A DNA stretch of 11,608 nucleotides, taken from NCBI GenBank assembly GCA_947177115.1, contig CAMWTG010000057.1, positions 1 through 11,608 on the forward strand, in the 5' to 3' direction. This stretch comes from an uncultured Clostridia bacterium (GTDB taxonomy: Bacteria; Bacillota; Clostridia; Oscillospirales; Oscillospiraceae). Each line of letters begins with the position of its first letter. The stretch's first letter is position 1. A program made the translations under genes and the position numbers. Under the pieces are notes generated by a model. That model made no database searches. It was not told the origin of the DNA and saw only the letters and a program-made list of their open reading frames with translations. This document shows, in pieces, positions 5,087 to 11,608 of the stretch.

Positions 5087-6451
5087 CTACGGTTCCTCCT
5101 CTTCGTCTTCGGCGAAAGGATCGCCCAGCGGCGGGGCGGGCTCGTCAAACACCTCCTGCGGGATCACCACCGTCATGGGCGGGATCACAGGTTCCGCAGG
5201 TCTCTCCGGCACGGGCACGGGCACAGGCGGTTCCTCCGGCTGCGCTATTTCCTCCGGCGCAGCCGGGGCGGCGGACGCGGGAACCGGCTGGGGTACGGGC
5301 TCCGGCACGGGTTCCGGTTCAGGTTCCGGCGCGGGCGCGGGGGGATACTCCAGGTTGCGCCCCGTCTCCGGGTCGAACACATGGGCCGCGCTGCCCCGGA
5401 AGGTGAAGCGCACCGGCTGCCCGATGGGCATGCTCCCGCTCTCTTCCTCCTCCCCCAGAGGCACCACCACCACCACGTCCTGTCCGCAGGCGGTCAGATG
5501 GATATGCACCGCGCTGCCCATCATCTCCGACACATCCACCGAGGCGGGCACCGCGTCCTCCCGGTCCGTCAGCATCAGATGCTCCGGACGGATCCCCAGC
5601 TTGACCGGCTGGCTGGACACGTCCTCCGCCAGAAGGCGCTTGGTCTTCTCCGCGCTCATCTCCACCCGCAGGCCGCCCAGCTCCACAAAGTACCGCGCCC
5701 CCTCCCGGATCAGCCGGGCATCGAAGACGTTCATCTGCGGCGTGCCAATAAAGCCCGCCACAAAGAGGTTGGACGGGTGGTGGAACACCTCCTGAGGCGT
5801 GCCCACCTGCTGGACGAACCCCTCTTTCATAATAACGATCCGGTCGCCCAGAGTCATGGCCTCGGTCTGGTCGTGGGTGACGTAGATAAAGGTGGTGTTC
5901 ACCTTCTGGCGCAGCTTGAGGATCTCCGAGCGCATCTGGTTGCGCAGCTTGGCGTCCAGGTTGGAGAGGGGTTCGTCCATCAGGAACACCTGGGGCTCCC
6001 GGACGATGGCCCGGCCAATGGCCACCCGCTGGCGCTGGCCGCCGGAAAGGGCCTTGGGTTTGCGCTTGAGCAGCTCCGTGATATCCAGGATCTCCGCCGC
6101 CTCCCGGACTTTCTGGTCGATGACCCGCTTGGGGAATTTCCGCAGCCGCAGGCCGTAGGCGATGTTGTCATAGATGGTCATGTGGGGATAGAGGGCGTAG
6201 TCCTGGAACACCATGGCGATGTCCCGGTCCTTGGGGGGCATGGTGTTGACCTTCCGCCCGCCGATATAGAGCTCCCCCTCGGTGATCTCCTCCAGCCCCG
6301 CCACCATCCGCAGGGTGGTGGACTTTCCACAGCCGGAGGGGCCTACCAGCACGATGAACTCCTTGTCGGCGATCTCCAGGTCGAAGGACTGCACCGCCAC
6401 CACCGTGTTGTCATATACTTTTTTTACCTTACGAAGGCTCAGATCCGCCAT
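5087..6451 (-). CDS. ABC transporter ATP-binding protein, MsmK/UgpC/MalK type, with Pro/Glu-rich C-terminal tail
   Basis: 454 residues. The ATPase domain spans about 1-235: Walker A GPSGCGKST at 37-45, Q-loop Q83 (VFQDYALYPHMT), signature LSGGQ 135-139, Walker B VFLMDE 155-160, switch H193. An OB/TOBE regulatory domain follows (about 236-365, with KLGIRPEHL). This is the ATPase of CUT1 importers, which powers MalF/MalG-type permeases in the membrane; often one copy serves several importers. Residues about 369-454 are an added low-complexity tail of PEPEP/PVPEP repeats ending in an acidic EDEEEE run, absent from ordinary MsmK proteins of about 370 residues. Start ATG 6451 has AAGGAGGGG upstream and overlaps the end of the preceding gene by 23 bp, suggesting translational coupling. 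Pipelines often call this family UgpC; the substrate is not shown. Confidence 0.93.
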   Translation of the reverse strand: MADLSLRKVKKVYDNTVVAVQSFDLEIADKEFIVLVGPSGCGKSTTLRMVAGLEEITEGELYIGGRKVNTMPPKDRDIAMVFQDYALYPHMTIYDNIAYGLRLRKFPKRVIDQKVREAAEILDITELLKRKPKALSGGQRQRVAIGRAIVREPQVFLMDEPLSNLDAKLRNQMRSEILKLRQKVNTTFIYVTHDQTEAMTLGDRIVIMKEGFVQQVGTPQEVFHHPSNLFVAGFIGTPQMNVFDARLIREGARYFVELGGLRVEMSAEKTKRLLAEDVSSQPVKLGIRPEHLMLTDREDAVPASVDVSEMMGSAVHIHLTACGQDVVVVVPLGEEEESGSMPIGQPVRFTFRGSAAHVFDPETGRNLEYPPAPAPEPEPEPVPEPVPQPVPASAAPAAPEEIAQPEEPPVPVPVPERPAEPVIPPMTVVIPQEVFDEPAPPLGDPFAEDEEEEP

Positions 6452-7565
6452 CCGGCTTCCCCTCCTTCTCTTTTTTCTCAAACTTCTTTTCCAGCCGCTC
6501 CTCCCGGCGCTTCTCCACGGCCTCGTCCACTTTCTCGGGGATCTTGGCCTTGGCGAAGCGGTAGGCCCGGCGGATATCCCGGATGATCAGCACCAGCACC
6601 GTCAGAAGCGGATACACCGCCAGCAGCACCGCCAGCACCAGCAGCATGGCGGCATAGTCCTCCGTCATCCGCGCGGCATTTTCCCAGTAGGGATAGATTA
6701 CGCCGTTGGTCCGCATGGACCGCTGACCGAAACCTTTTATGACCTCCCATAGATGGGGCAGGCTGTAGCGGCTGGAATTCTCCACCACATCGCCGTCTCC
6801 CACGGGGAAGGTATCCTCCAGAATGCCCTTGGCAAAGTTGGTAATGGGGTTGGGCATGACGATCTCATAAGCGGTGATGTCAGCGGATTCCTGCAGGCGG
6901 CTCAGGGCGGAAAAGGACATGAACACGCCCCCATCGCCGGTATAAGCCTCCCCGGTGGCAAAGTCCGCCTCCCGGGCGACCACGCCGGAAACCACAAAGG
7001 GCTGCCCGTTGATATACATGGTCAACCCCGCCAGATCCGTGCCGCCGAACAGCCGCCAGGCCATCTCCTCGTCCAGCACCACCAGATCGTCCATCAGGTC
7101 ATCGCTTTTGATGTACGCGCCGGAACGCAGGCGCAGGGGGTGGAAGTAGAAAAAGTCTCCGCCCACGCCAATGGCTTTTACCGAAGCATTGCCGCCATTG
7201 TCGGAGCTGACAGTCACTTGAGCGGCTCCGCTGTAGGCGTCCAGATACAGCCGCCCCCCCTCGGGAGCCTCCAGAGACTGCGCCACCAGCTGGTCTTCCA
7301 GGGTCTGGCGGAAGGAGCGGATATCGTTTTCCGATTTGCCATCGTCCACCGGCAGATAGCAGGCCAGCTGGGCAAAGCGGATATCCCCCTGTCCCTGGAA
7401 GCGTCCGGCGGCGGTGAGGGTATCCAGAGTGGAGCTGATGGCCCCCAGCCCCAGCAGGCAACCGATGGACCCGCCCACCAGCAGCACGTTCAGGATCAGC
7501 AGGAACCACTGCTTGAAGCCGAAGCCCTTGACGGCGTTCAGCATCCGTTGAAAGAATCGTTTCAT
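6429..7565 (-). CDS. MacB-periplasmic-core-like membrane protein (ABC permease-like, reduced)
   Basis: 378 residues. An N-terminal membrane helix (about 19-42) leads to an extracellular domain resembling the MacB periplasmic core (around 60-240: IGVGGDFFYFHPLRLRSGAYI, VVLDEEMAWRLFGG, INGQPFVVSGVV). A second helix follows (305-328) and then a strongly charged cytoplasmic tail (KVDEAVEKRREERLEKKFEKKEKE). True MacB/FtsX permeases have four membrane helices; only two are evident here, so it is a reduced relative that may not form a channel alone. It starts 24 bp after the membrane fusion protein with GGGGAGG upstream, and its end overlaps the ATPase gene. Pairing with a fusion protein is typical of Mac-type systems, but no LolD/MacB-type ATPase is present. 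Function unknown. Confidence 0.8.
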   Translation of the reverse strand: MKRFFQRMLNAVKGFGFKQWFLLILNVLLVGGSIGCLLGLGAISSTLDTLTAAGRFQGQGDIRFAQLACYLPVDDGKSENDIRSFRQTLEDQLVAQSLEAPEGGRLYLDAYSGAAQVTVSSDNGGNASVKAIGVGGDFFYFHPLRLRSGAYIKSDDLMDDLVVLDEEMAWRLFGGTDLAGLTMYINGQPFVVSGVVAREADFATGEAYTGDGGVFMSFSALSRLQESADITAYEIVMPNPITNFAKGILEDTFPVGDGDVVENSSRYSLPHLWEVIKGFGQRSMRTNGVIYPYWENAARMTEDYAAMLLVLAVLLAVYPLLTVLVLIIRDIRRAYRFAKAKIPEKVDEAVEKRREERLEKKFEKKEKEGKPDGGSEPS

Positions 7566-7589
7566 AGCATCCTCCCCTCCGGCCGGGGC

Positions 7590-9707
7590 TTACGGATTCT
7601 CCACCATCCGCACCTGGCTGCCGGGATCCAGGGGCTTTGTGGACGTGGTGATCACGTAGTCATTAGCCGCCAGGCCGGAGACGGCGGCGCTGGTATCATC
7701 CTCCGCCAGCACCTGGATATCGGCCCGGGCGGCGGTGTAGCGGTTGCCCAAAGGCGTGCTCTTCGCGGTGACGATCAGAACGAATTTGCCATTGGCGTCC
7801 TGCCGAATGGCGCTCTTGGGCACAAGGGCGTCAAAGCTGGCGCTGCGCTGGCCAATGGAAAGGCTGATATTGGTGCCGGCGTCAATATCGCCGGAGATGC
7901 GGAATACCAGCAGCTTTTTCTGTCCGCCGCTTTCCGGATCGGGCGCGATGGATTCCAGCGTGGCGGTGATGTCGTTGCCCCAGTAGTAGTTGGTCACCTC
8001 GGCGGTATCACCCACTTTCACCTGTTTGGCCTGCTCGTTGGTGACGGGGATCTTGATGATATAGCCCCGGTCCACCACGTCAATGACCGCCAGAGGCGTG
8101 CTGGGATCGGTTTTCTTGCCGGCGGAGACGCTGATGGAGCTGATCACGCCGGAGACGGGGGAGTGGACCTCCGCGCCGGTGGAATCCTTCTTGTACTTCT
8201 CCACCAGTTCTTCCTGCTTTTGAATCTCGATGCTCAGGGACTGGAGGTTCAGATTGTTGAGCTGTTTGTCGATGTCATCGCCAGTCAAGGCGGTCTCCAG
8301 CTCCCGCTGCTTGGCATCCGCCGTTTCCTTGGCTGTCTTATAGGCGGTCTGCTTAGTTTGGAGGTCAGCCAAATTGCTTTCCAGTGTGGCAATATTGGCC
8401 TCTTGCTGCCGCTGGGAGGCTTCATAGGCACGAATTTGGTCCTTCAGCTGCGTATTTGCGCTGGAAAGCCGGTCCATATCCTGCTGGGCGGAGCGCAGGT
8501 CGCGCTGGGCAGCGGATATCTCAGCATTGGCATTGTCGATCTTATTCTGGATCGTACGCCGCTGCTCATAGGCAGTACCGGAAGAGATACTGCTGTCCTG
8601 CTCAAGACGCTGAAGGGTCTGGGTTTTAGATTCTACATCCTGCTGGTCAGCAAGAAGGGCATCGTAGGCTTCCTTCCACTTCTTTTGATCGTCCGATCCT
8701 GCCCGTTCTGCAATAGACGCTATGTCTGCATCCTCCTCATTGGAGGGTTGTGCTGTTCCGCCTGACGGTGTTGATGAGACTCCATTTTGGGTAAAGTAAG
8801 ATTCAATATACATTTGTTGTGATAAGGAAAGTGATGGCGGTGTTTCTGTGCCCGTATCTATGCTCCCAAGCACATCGCCGCTATTAGTCTCATTGACTTT
8901 GTTAAATAATTGCGCCAAATCATTTTTATATGCCATCCAATCGCTCTTCCAAGCATACTGCGCTCTTTCCAATGCAGTTCGCGCATCCTGGATTTTTCTT
9001 TGGGCATCTACATCCGCACCGGTGTCCAGCTTCTCCAAGTCCGCCTGATACCCGGCAATCTCGGTTTCCAGGCTCTTGATCTTGGTTTCCAGCTCGGCTA
9101 CCTTCGCCTTGGCATCGGCATACTCATCACTTTCGCCGGCAAGGGCGTTGAGCTCTTTCAGCGTGTACTCGATCTGGCTCAGGCCCGTCTTGGCCGCAGC
9201 CAGATCACCCTTGGCGAAAGACACCTGTTCATCGGTCACATAATTAATCTCCATCTCCTTGATGGCCTTTTCCAAATCTTCCCGGAGGGCCTTCACTCTC
9301 TGGTTATCCTCCGCGTAGCCCTTGGAGTAGTTGAGCACCTGCTCCTGATAGCTGATCCGGGCCTTCTCCAGCGCCTCCTGGGCGGCTGCCAGCTCGGAGC
9401 TCTCTACATCGCTCAGAACGAACAGCAGGTCGCCCTCCTCCACCTTGTCGCCCACCTTGACACCCACGGAATGGATCTCCCGGGTCTGATCCAGCATCAC
9501 CTCATAGCTCTCATTGGCGGCCAGCGTGCCGCTGCCGCGGATCTTGGCGTTGATGGTGCCGGAGGAGACCAGCTGGGTGGCCACCTCGGGGAGGGAGTAG
9601 TTCATGATCGTCCCGGAAAAGAAGGTCAGCACCAGCAGCACCGCCAGGAACACGATGGCGATGGTCTTGATCAATTCCCTCTTTTTGGATTTTTCCTTCA
9701 CTTCCAT
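7590..9707 (-). CDS. Membrane fusion protein, HlyD/RND-adaptor family, with long coiled coil
   Basis: 705 residues, roughly twice the usual adaptor length. Residues 13-33 form one membrane anchor. Residues 47-100 are the first half of a lipoyl-like barrel-sandwich domain (GTINAKIRGSGTLAANE ... GVKVGDKVEEGDLLFVL). A very long helical hairpin follows (about 103-505), with a Ser/Thr/Asn/Gly-rich break near 275-330. The second lipoyl half is at 510-545 (EVHSPVSGVISSISVSAGKKTDPSTPLAVI), then beta-barrel and membrane-proximal domains to 705. Such proteins join a membrane transporter to exported substrates or the cell wall. The start has AAAGGA about 8-9 bases upstream. It is co-directional with the MacB-like gene 24 bp downstream. 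DNA coding residues about 240-335 is noticeably AT-richer than the rest, which may reflect recombination. The family is firm; the cargo is unknown. Confidence 0.9.
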   Translation of the reverse strand: MEVKEKSKKRELIKTIAIVFLAVLLVLTFFSGTIMNYSLPEVATQLVSSGTINAKIRGSGTLAANESYEVMLDQTREIHSVGVKVGDKVEEGDLLFVLSDVESSELAAAQEALEKARISYQEQVLNYSKGYAEDNQRVKALREDLEKAIKEMEINYVTDEQVSFAKGDLAAAKTGLSQIEYTLKELNALAGESDEYADAKAKVAELETKIKSLETEIAGYQADLEKLDTGADVDAQRKIQDARTALERAQYAWKSDWMAYKNDLAQLFNKVNETNSGDVLGSIDTGTETPPSLSLSQQMYIESYFTQNGVSSTPSGGTAQPSNEEDADIASIAERAGSDDQKKWKEAYDALLADQQDVESKTQTLQRLEQDSSISSGTAYEQRRTIQNKIDNANAEISAAQRDLRSAQQDMDRLSSANTQLKDQIRAYEASQRQQEANIATLESNLADLQTKQTAYKTAKETADAKQRELETALTGDDIDKQLNNLNLQSLSIEIQKQEELVEKYKKDSTGAEVHSPVSGVISSISVSAGKKTDPSTPLAVIDVVDRGYIIKIPVTNEQAKQVKVGDTAEVTNYYWGNDITATLESIAPDPESGGQKKLLVFRISGDIDAGTNISLSIGQRSASFDALVPKSAIRQDANGKFVLIVTAKSTPLGNRYTAARADIQVLAEDDTSAAVSGLAANDYVITTSTKPLDPGSQVRMVENP

Positions 9708-9760
9708 AGATTTTTCGTCCTTTCAGATGGCGTTGGGGAGATGGTTTCTTTTCGATGGCT

Positions 9761-9879
9761 CCGGGCTCCCGCGCCCGGGACGGCCTGTATCGCCGCATCC
9801 GCAGGGGCCGATGTCCCCACCGGCCCGCACGCCGCCCCGCGTCTTCCGCCGGAACGGGCCGATGAGGACATCGGCCCCT
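9761..9879. repeat. Nested GC-rich inverted repeat (REP/MITE-like intergenic element)
   Basis: It lies in the 221-bp gap between the second permease and the fusion protein gene. AGGGGCCGATGTCC (9803-9816) is the exact reverse complement of 9866-9879. The right arm is also part of its own hairpin, GGGCCGATG/CATCGGCCC with an AGGA loop (9856-9877). A further hairpin CCGGGC/GCCCGG sits at 9761-9778. I recall similar 'GGGGCCGATGTCCTCATCGGCCC' type motifs, written here only in part, as scattered between genes in Oscillospiraceae, but I cannot search. It has no coding capacity of its own. It could act as an mRNA stability or attenuation element separating the permease genes from the downstream three. 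Confidence 0.65.
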
Positions 9880-9928
9880 ACGAAAATTGCGGGGACCAAA
9901 ACGCATCTATAATATACTCCTGCGGTCC

Positions 9929-10816
9929 TTAGCCCTTCACCGACCCCTGGTGGGCAATCCCCTCCACCAGGTAATCCTCGCCGTGGAGGAACAGCAGCAG
10001 GGAGGGCACCATGTAGATGGTCGCGATGGCGAACGCCAGGCCCACCTCGCTGGTGTTGATGGTGGACAGGTAGACCGACAGCGGCTGCAGGTCCGCGTTG
10101 GGCAGCAGGATGATGGGCTGCTCCACCATGTTCCAGTAGTCGATGAAGACCAGAATGGCGATGGAATAGAGCGCGCTGCGGCACTGGGGGAGACAGATGT
10201 CCTTGAAGATCTGCCACTCGCTGGAGCCGTCCAGCTTGGCCGCCTCGATCAGCGAGGCGGGGATGCGCCGCATGGACTTGGTCAGCAGGAAGACCGAAAA
10301 GGGAGCGAAGGCTCCCGGCAGGATGATGGACCACCGTGTGTTCAGCAGCCCAATCCAGTCGCTGACCAGATAGTTGGGCACCAGGGTCACCTGGGTGGGC
10401 ATCAGCATCAGTATCACGTAGAAGAAGAACAGGAAGGACCTGACCTTCCCCCGCCAGCGAGTGAAGCCGTAGGCCGTGACGGAGGCCACCACCAGCTGCA
10501 GCAGCACGATGGGCACCACCAGGATCACCGAGTTCCAGAATTTTAGAAGATAGTCCGGGCTGCGGATCAGCACGGAGATGTACTGGTTGAAGGTGACCTT
10601 GTCGGGAATAAACTTCAGGTTGACGGAATCGGCAATGTATGCCTTGCCATCGCTGCCGGAGACGTTAGCGAACACCTTGCCGTAGTTGGCGCTGATCTCC
10701 GACTGGGTCATAAAGGAGTTGGAGATGGTCAGCACCGTGGGCAGCAGGAACCACAGCGCGAAAAATGCCGCCAGCAGCGTCAGGGCGAAGCGCCCGAAAT
10801 AGCGTTTCTTTCTCAT
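9929..10816 (-). CDS. Carbohydrate-type ABC transporter permease, MalG/UgpE family
   Basis: 295 residues with six predicted membrane helices (about 9-32, 96-118, 124-147, 160-178, 213-235, 256-278). The diagnostic cytoplasmic EAA loop that docks on the ATPase is intact at about 190-210 (EAAKLDGSSEWQIFKDICLP), and the C-terminus (EDYLVEGIAHQGSVKG) is typical of the family. It is one half of a CUT1 importer pore; the substrate is usually a sugar or glycerol derivative but cannot be told here. Its ATG overlaps the stop of the upstream permease as ATGA, so the two are translationally coupled. The extracellular loop after helix 1 is relatively long (residues 33-95). Confidence 0.92.
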   Translation of the reverse strand: MRKKRYFGRFALTLLAAFFALWFLLPTVLTISNSFMTQSEISANYGKVFANVSGSDGKAYIADSVNLKFIPDKVTFNQYISVLIRSPDYLLKFWNSVILVVPIVLLQLVVASVTAYGFTRWRGKVRSFLFFFYVILMLMPTQVTLVPNYLVSDWIGLLNTRWSIILPGAFAPFSVFLLTKSMRRIPASLIEAAKLDGSSEWQIFKDICLPQCRSALYSIAILVFIDYWNMVEQPIILLPNADLQPLSVYLSTINTSEVGLAFAIATIYMVPSLLLFLHGEDYLVEGIAHQGSVKG

Positions 10817-11538
10817 CCCTCAACATCCTTTCCGAAGAGGTCCTCCACCTTGAACAGCAGCGCGATCAGCGCCACCATCACTAGGGCCATCAGCACCGCC
10901 GCCGAGGACATCTTCTGGTAATCCAGATTGTTGAAGGTATTGTTCATGAAGTGCTGCATCATGTACAGCCCATCATAGGGGTAGTCCCCCGTCAGCAGAT
11001 AGATCTCCCGGAACACCTTAAAAGAGTTGATGATGGAAAGAATTGCCACGAACAGCACCGTGGGGGACAGATACCGGAGCTTGATCTTGAAGAACTTGTG
11101 GGCCGCAGAGGCGCCCTCCACGTCCGCCACTTCCAGCAGCGACTTGGGGATGTTGTTCAGCGCTGCCATGAAGAGGATCATGTTGTACCCCAGGTTCTTC
11201 CACAGAAACAGCACCACGATCACCAGCAGGCAGTAGGGACTGTTGATCCAGTCCACGGGGTCCACGCCGAACCCGGCCAGGATCACGTTCAGCGTCCCAC
11301 GGTAGTGGAACACCACCTGCCATATGAGTACCACCGAGGCCACCGGCACCATCATGGGACTGAGAAAGAAGGTGCGCAGCAGGCTCTTGCAGGGGATGCG
11401 GCACTCCAGCATCAGCGCCAGCGCCAGGCTCAGCACCACAGCCAGGGGCACCGCTATGATCGAAAACATAGCGGTGTTCCTGGCGGCGGTGCGGAAGGAT
11501 GAGTTTTTCAGGACGGTCAGGAAATTCTCCAGGAACAC
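10813..11538 (-). CDS. Carbohydrate-type ABC transporter permease, MalF/UgpA family, N-terminally disrupted
   Basis: The readable frame gives 241 residues from a GTG at 11538. It begins at the FLENFLTVLKNSSFRTAARNT region, which in this family follows the first membrane helix and a short loop, so helix 1 is missing. Five hydrophobic segments remain. The ATPase-docking loop is present but degenerate (LEVADVEGASAAHKFFKIKL, about 135-154). No Shine-Dalgarno precedes the GTG. Directly upstream, the expected helix 1 residues are present in another frame with an in-frame TAG. The gene is therefore either a recent pseudogene or affected by sequence errors, or it makes a shortened protein. It overlaps the next permease by 4 bp. 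A partner solute-binding protein would be expected further right. Confidence 0.7.
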   Translation of the reverse strand: MFLENFLTVLKNSSFRTAARNTAMFSIIAVPLAVVLSLALALMLECRIPCKSLLRTFFLSPMMVPVASVVLIWQVVFHYRGTLNVILAGFGVDPVDWINSPYCLLVIVVLFLWKNLGYNMILFMAALNNIPKSLLEVADVEGASAAHKFFKIKLRYLSPTVLFVAILSIINSFKVFREIYLLTGDYPYDGLYMMQHFMNNTFNNLDYQKMSSAAVLMALVMVALIALLFKVEDLFGKDVEG

Positions 11539-11608
11539 GAATTCCGGTTCATGGGGGAGCGGATCACCTAGTAGTACACCACCAACAGGAAGGGAACGAT
11601 CAAGACCA
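11539..11608 (-). pseudogene. Detached 5' part of the MalF-type permease (nonsense plus frameshift)
   Basis: From the window edge the minus strand reads VLIVPFLLVVYY, then TAG (11568-11570), then VIRSPMNR, which is how MalF-type helix 1 and the loop after it normally read (YYSVI.NP.N). The TAG stands where Ser is usual; TCG to TAG is one change. After MNR a single missing base near 11541-11546 is needed to join the EFVFLENF frame of the downstream permease. Two lesions within 30 bases suggest decay. The start of this gene is outside the window. Confidence 0.6.

Noticed and set aside
4985..6586. Long plus-strand frames opposite the ATPase, membrane protein and adaptor genes (also 6753-8765)
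   Set aside because: They are antisense shadows of clearly identified genes. They are rich in His/Arg/Gly as expected from reversed GC-rich codons and have no domains.
9723..10334. Minus-strand frame of about 203 codons spanning the palindromic element and part of the MalG-type permease
   Set aside because: It overlaps the permease in another frame and its Arg/Gly/Pro-rich sequence comes from the palindromic repeat.

Overview
Every gene I can support lies on the minus strand, so the window reads from right to left. The DNA is GC-rich with low-GC islands. It carries Gram-positive features: strong GGAGG ribosome binding sites, a repeat-rich secreted surface protein, class I c-di-GMP-type riboswitch aptamers, an AP2-domain protein and short GC-rich palindromic intergenic repeats. 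This points to a GC-rich gut Clostridia species, probably of the Oscillospiraceae (Flavonifractor/Oscillibacter-like). The taxonomy is inference.

Right part (about 11608 to 4813): a transporter operon. It begins with two carbohydrate-type (CUT1) ABC permeases. The first has a damaged 5' end, with an in-frame TAG and a frameshift. After a 200-bp gap holding a nested GC-rich palindrome come a 705-aa HlyD/RND-type membrane fusion protein with a long coiled coil, a 378-aa MacB-periplasmic-core-like membrane protein, and a MsmK/UgpC-type ATPase with an odd Pro/Glu-rich tail. A possible 22-aa ORF and two strong hairpin terminators close the unit. No solute-binding protein is visible; it may lie beyond the right edge.

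Middle part (4616 to 3015): a complete tyrosine recombinase, then a roughly 260-bp non-coding segment, then a small Cys-motif/AP2 DNA-binding protein. The segment is bounded by two perfect 23-bp inverted repeats. Each has 7-bp palindromic arms around an asymmetric 6-bp centre, the layout of a tyrosine-recombinase crossover site. Inside is an extended -10 promoter (TGATATAAT) that now points away from the AP2 gene. Inversion would point it at that gene, so this looks like a phase-variation switch with its own recombinase.

Left part (3014 to 1): the 5' end of a large exported surface protein with a signal peptide, an acidic 10-residue repeat stalk, two InlB B-type repeats, a DUF11/CARDB-like domain and MucBP-like 86-aa repeats; it runs off the left edge. 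Its long 5' leader holds what I read as two tandem GEMM-I (c-di-GMP-I) aptamers with compensatory base changes, followed by a hairpin touching the Shine-Dalgarno. I see no good promoter between the AP2 gene and the aptamers. The simplest model is that the invertible promoter drives AP2 and the adhesin together, with the cyclic-dinucleotide aptamers as a second gate. That combined model is the most interesting hypothesis here and is untested.
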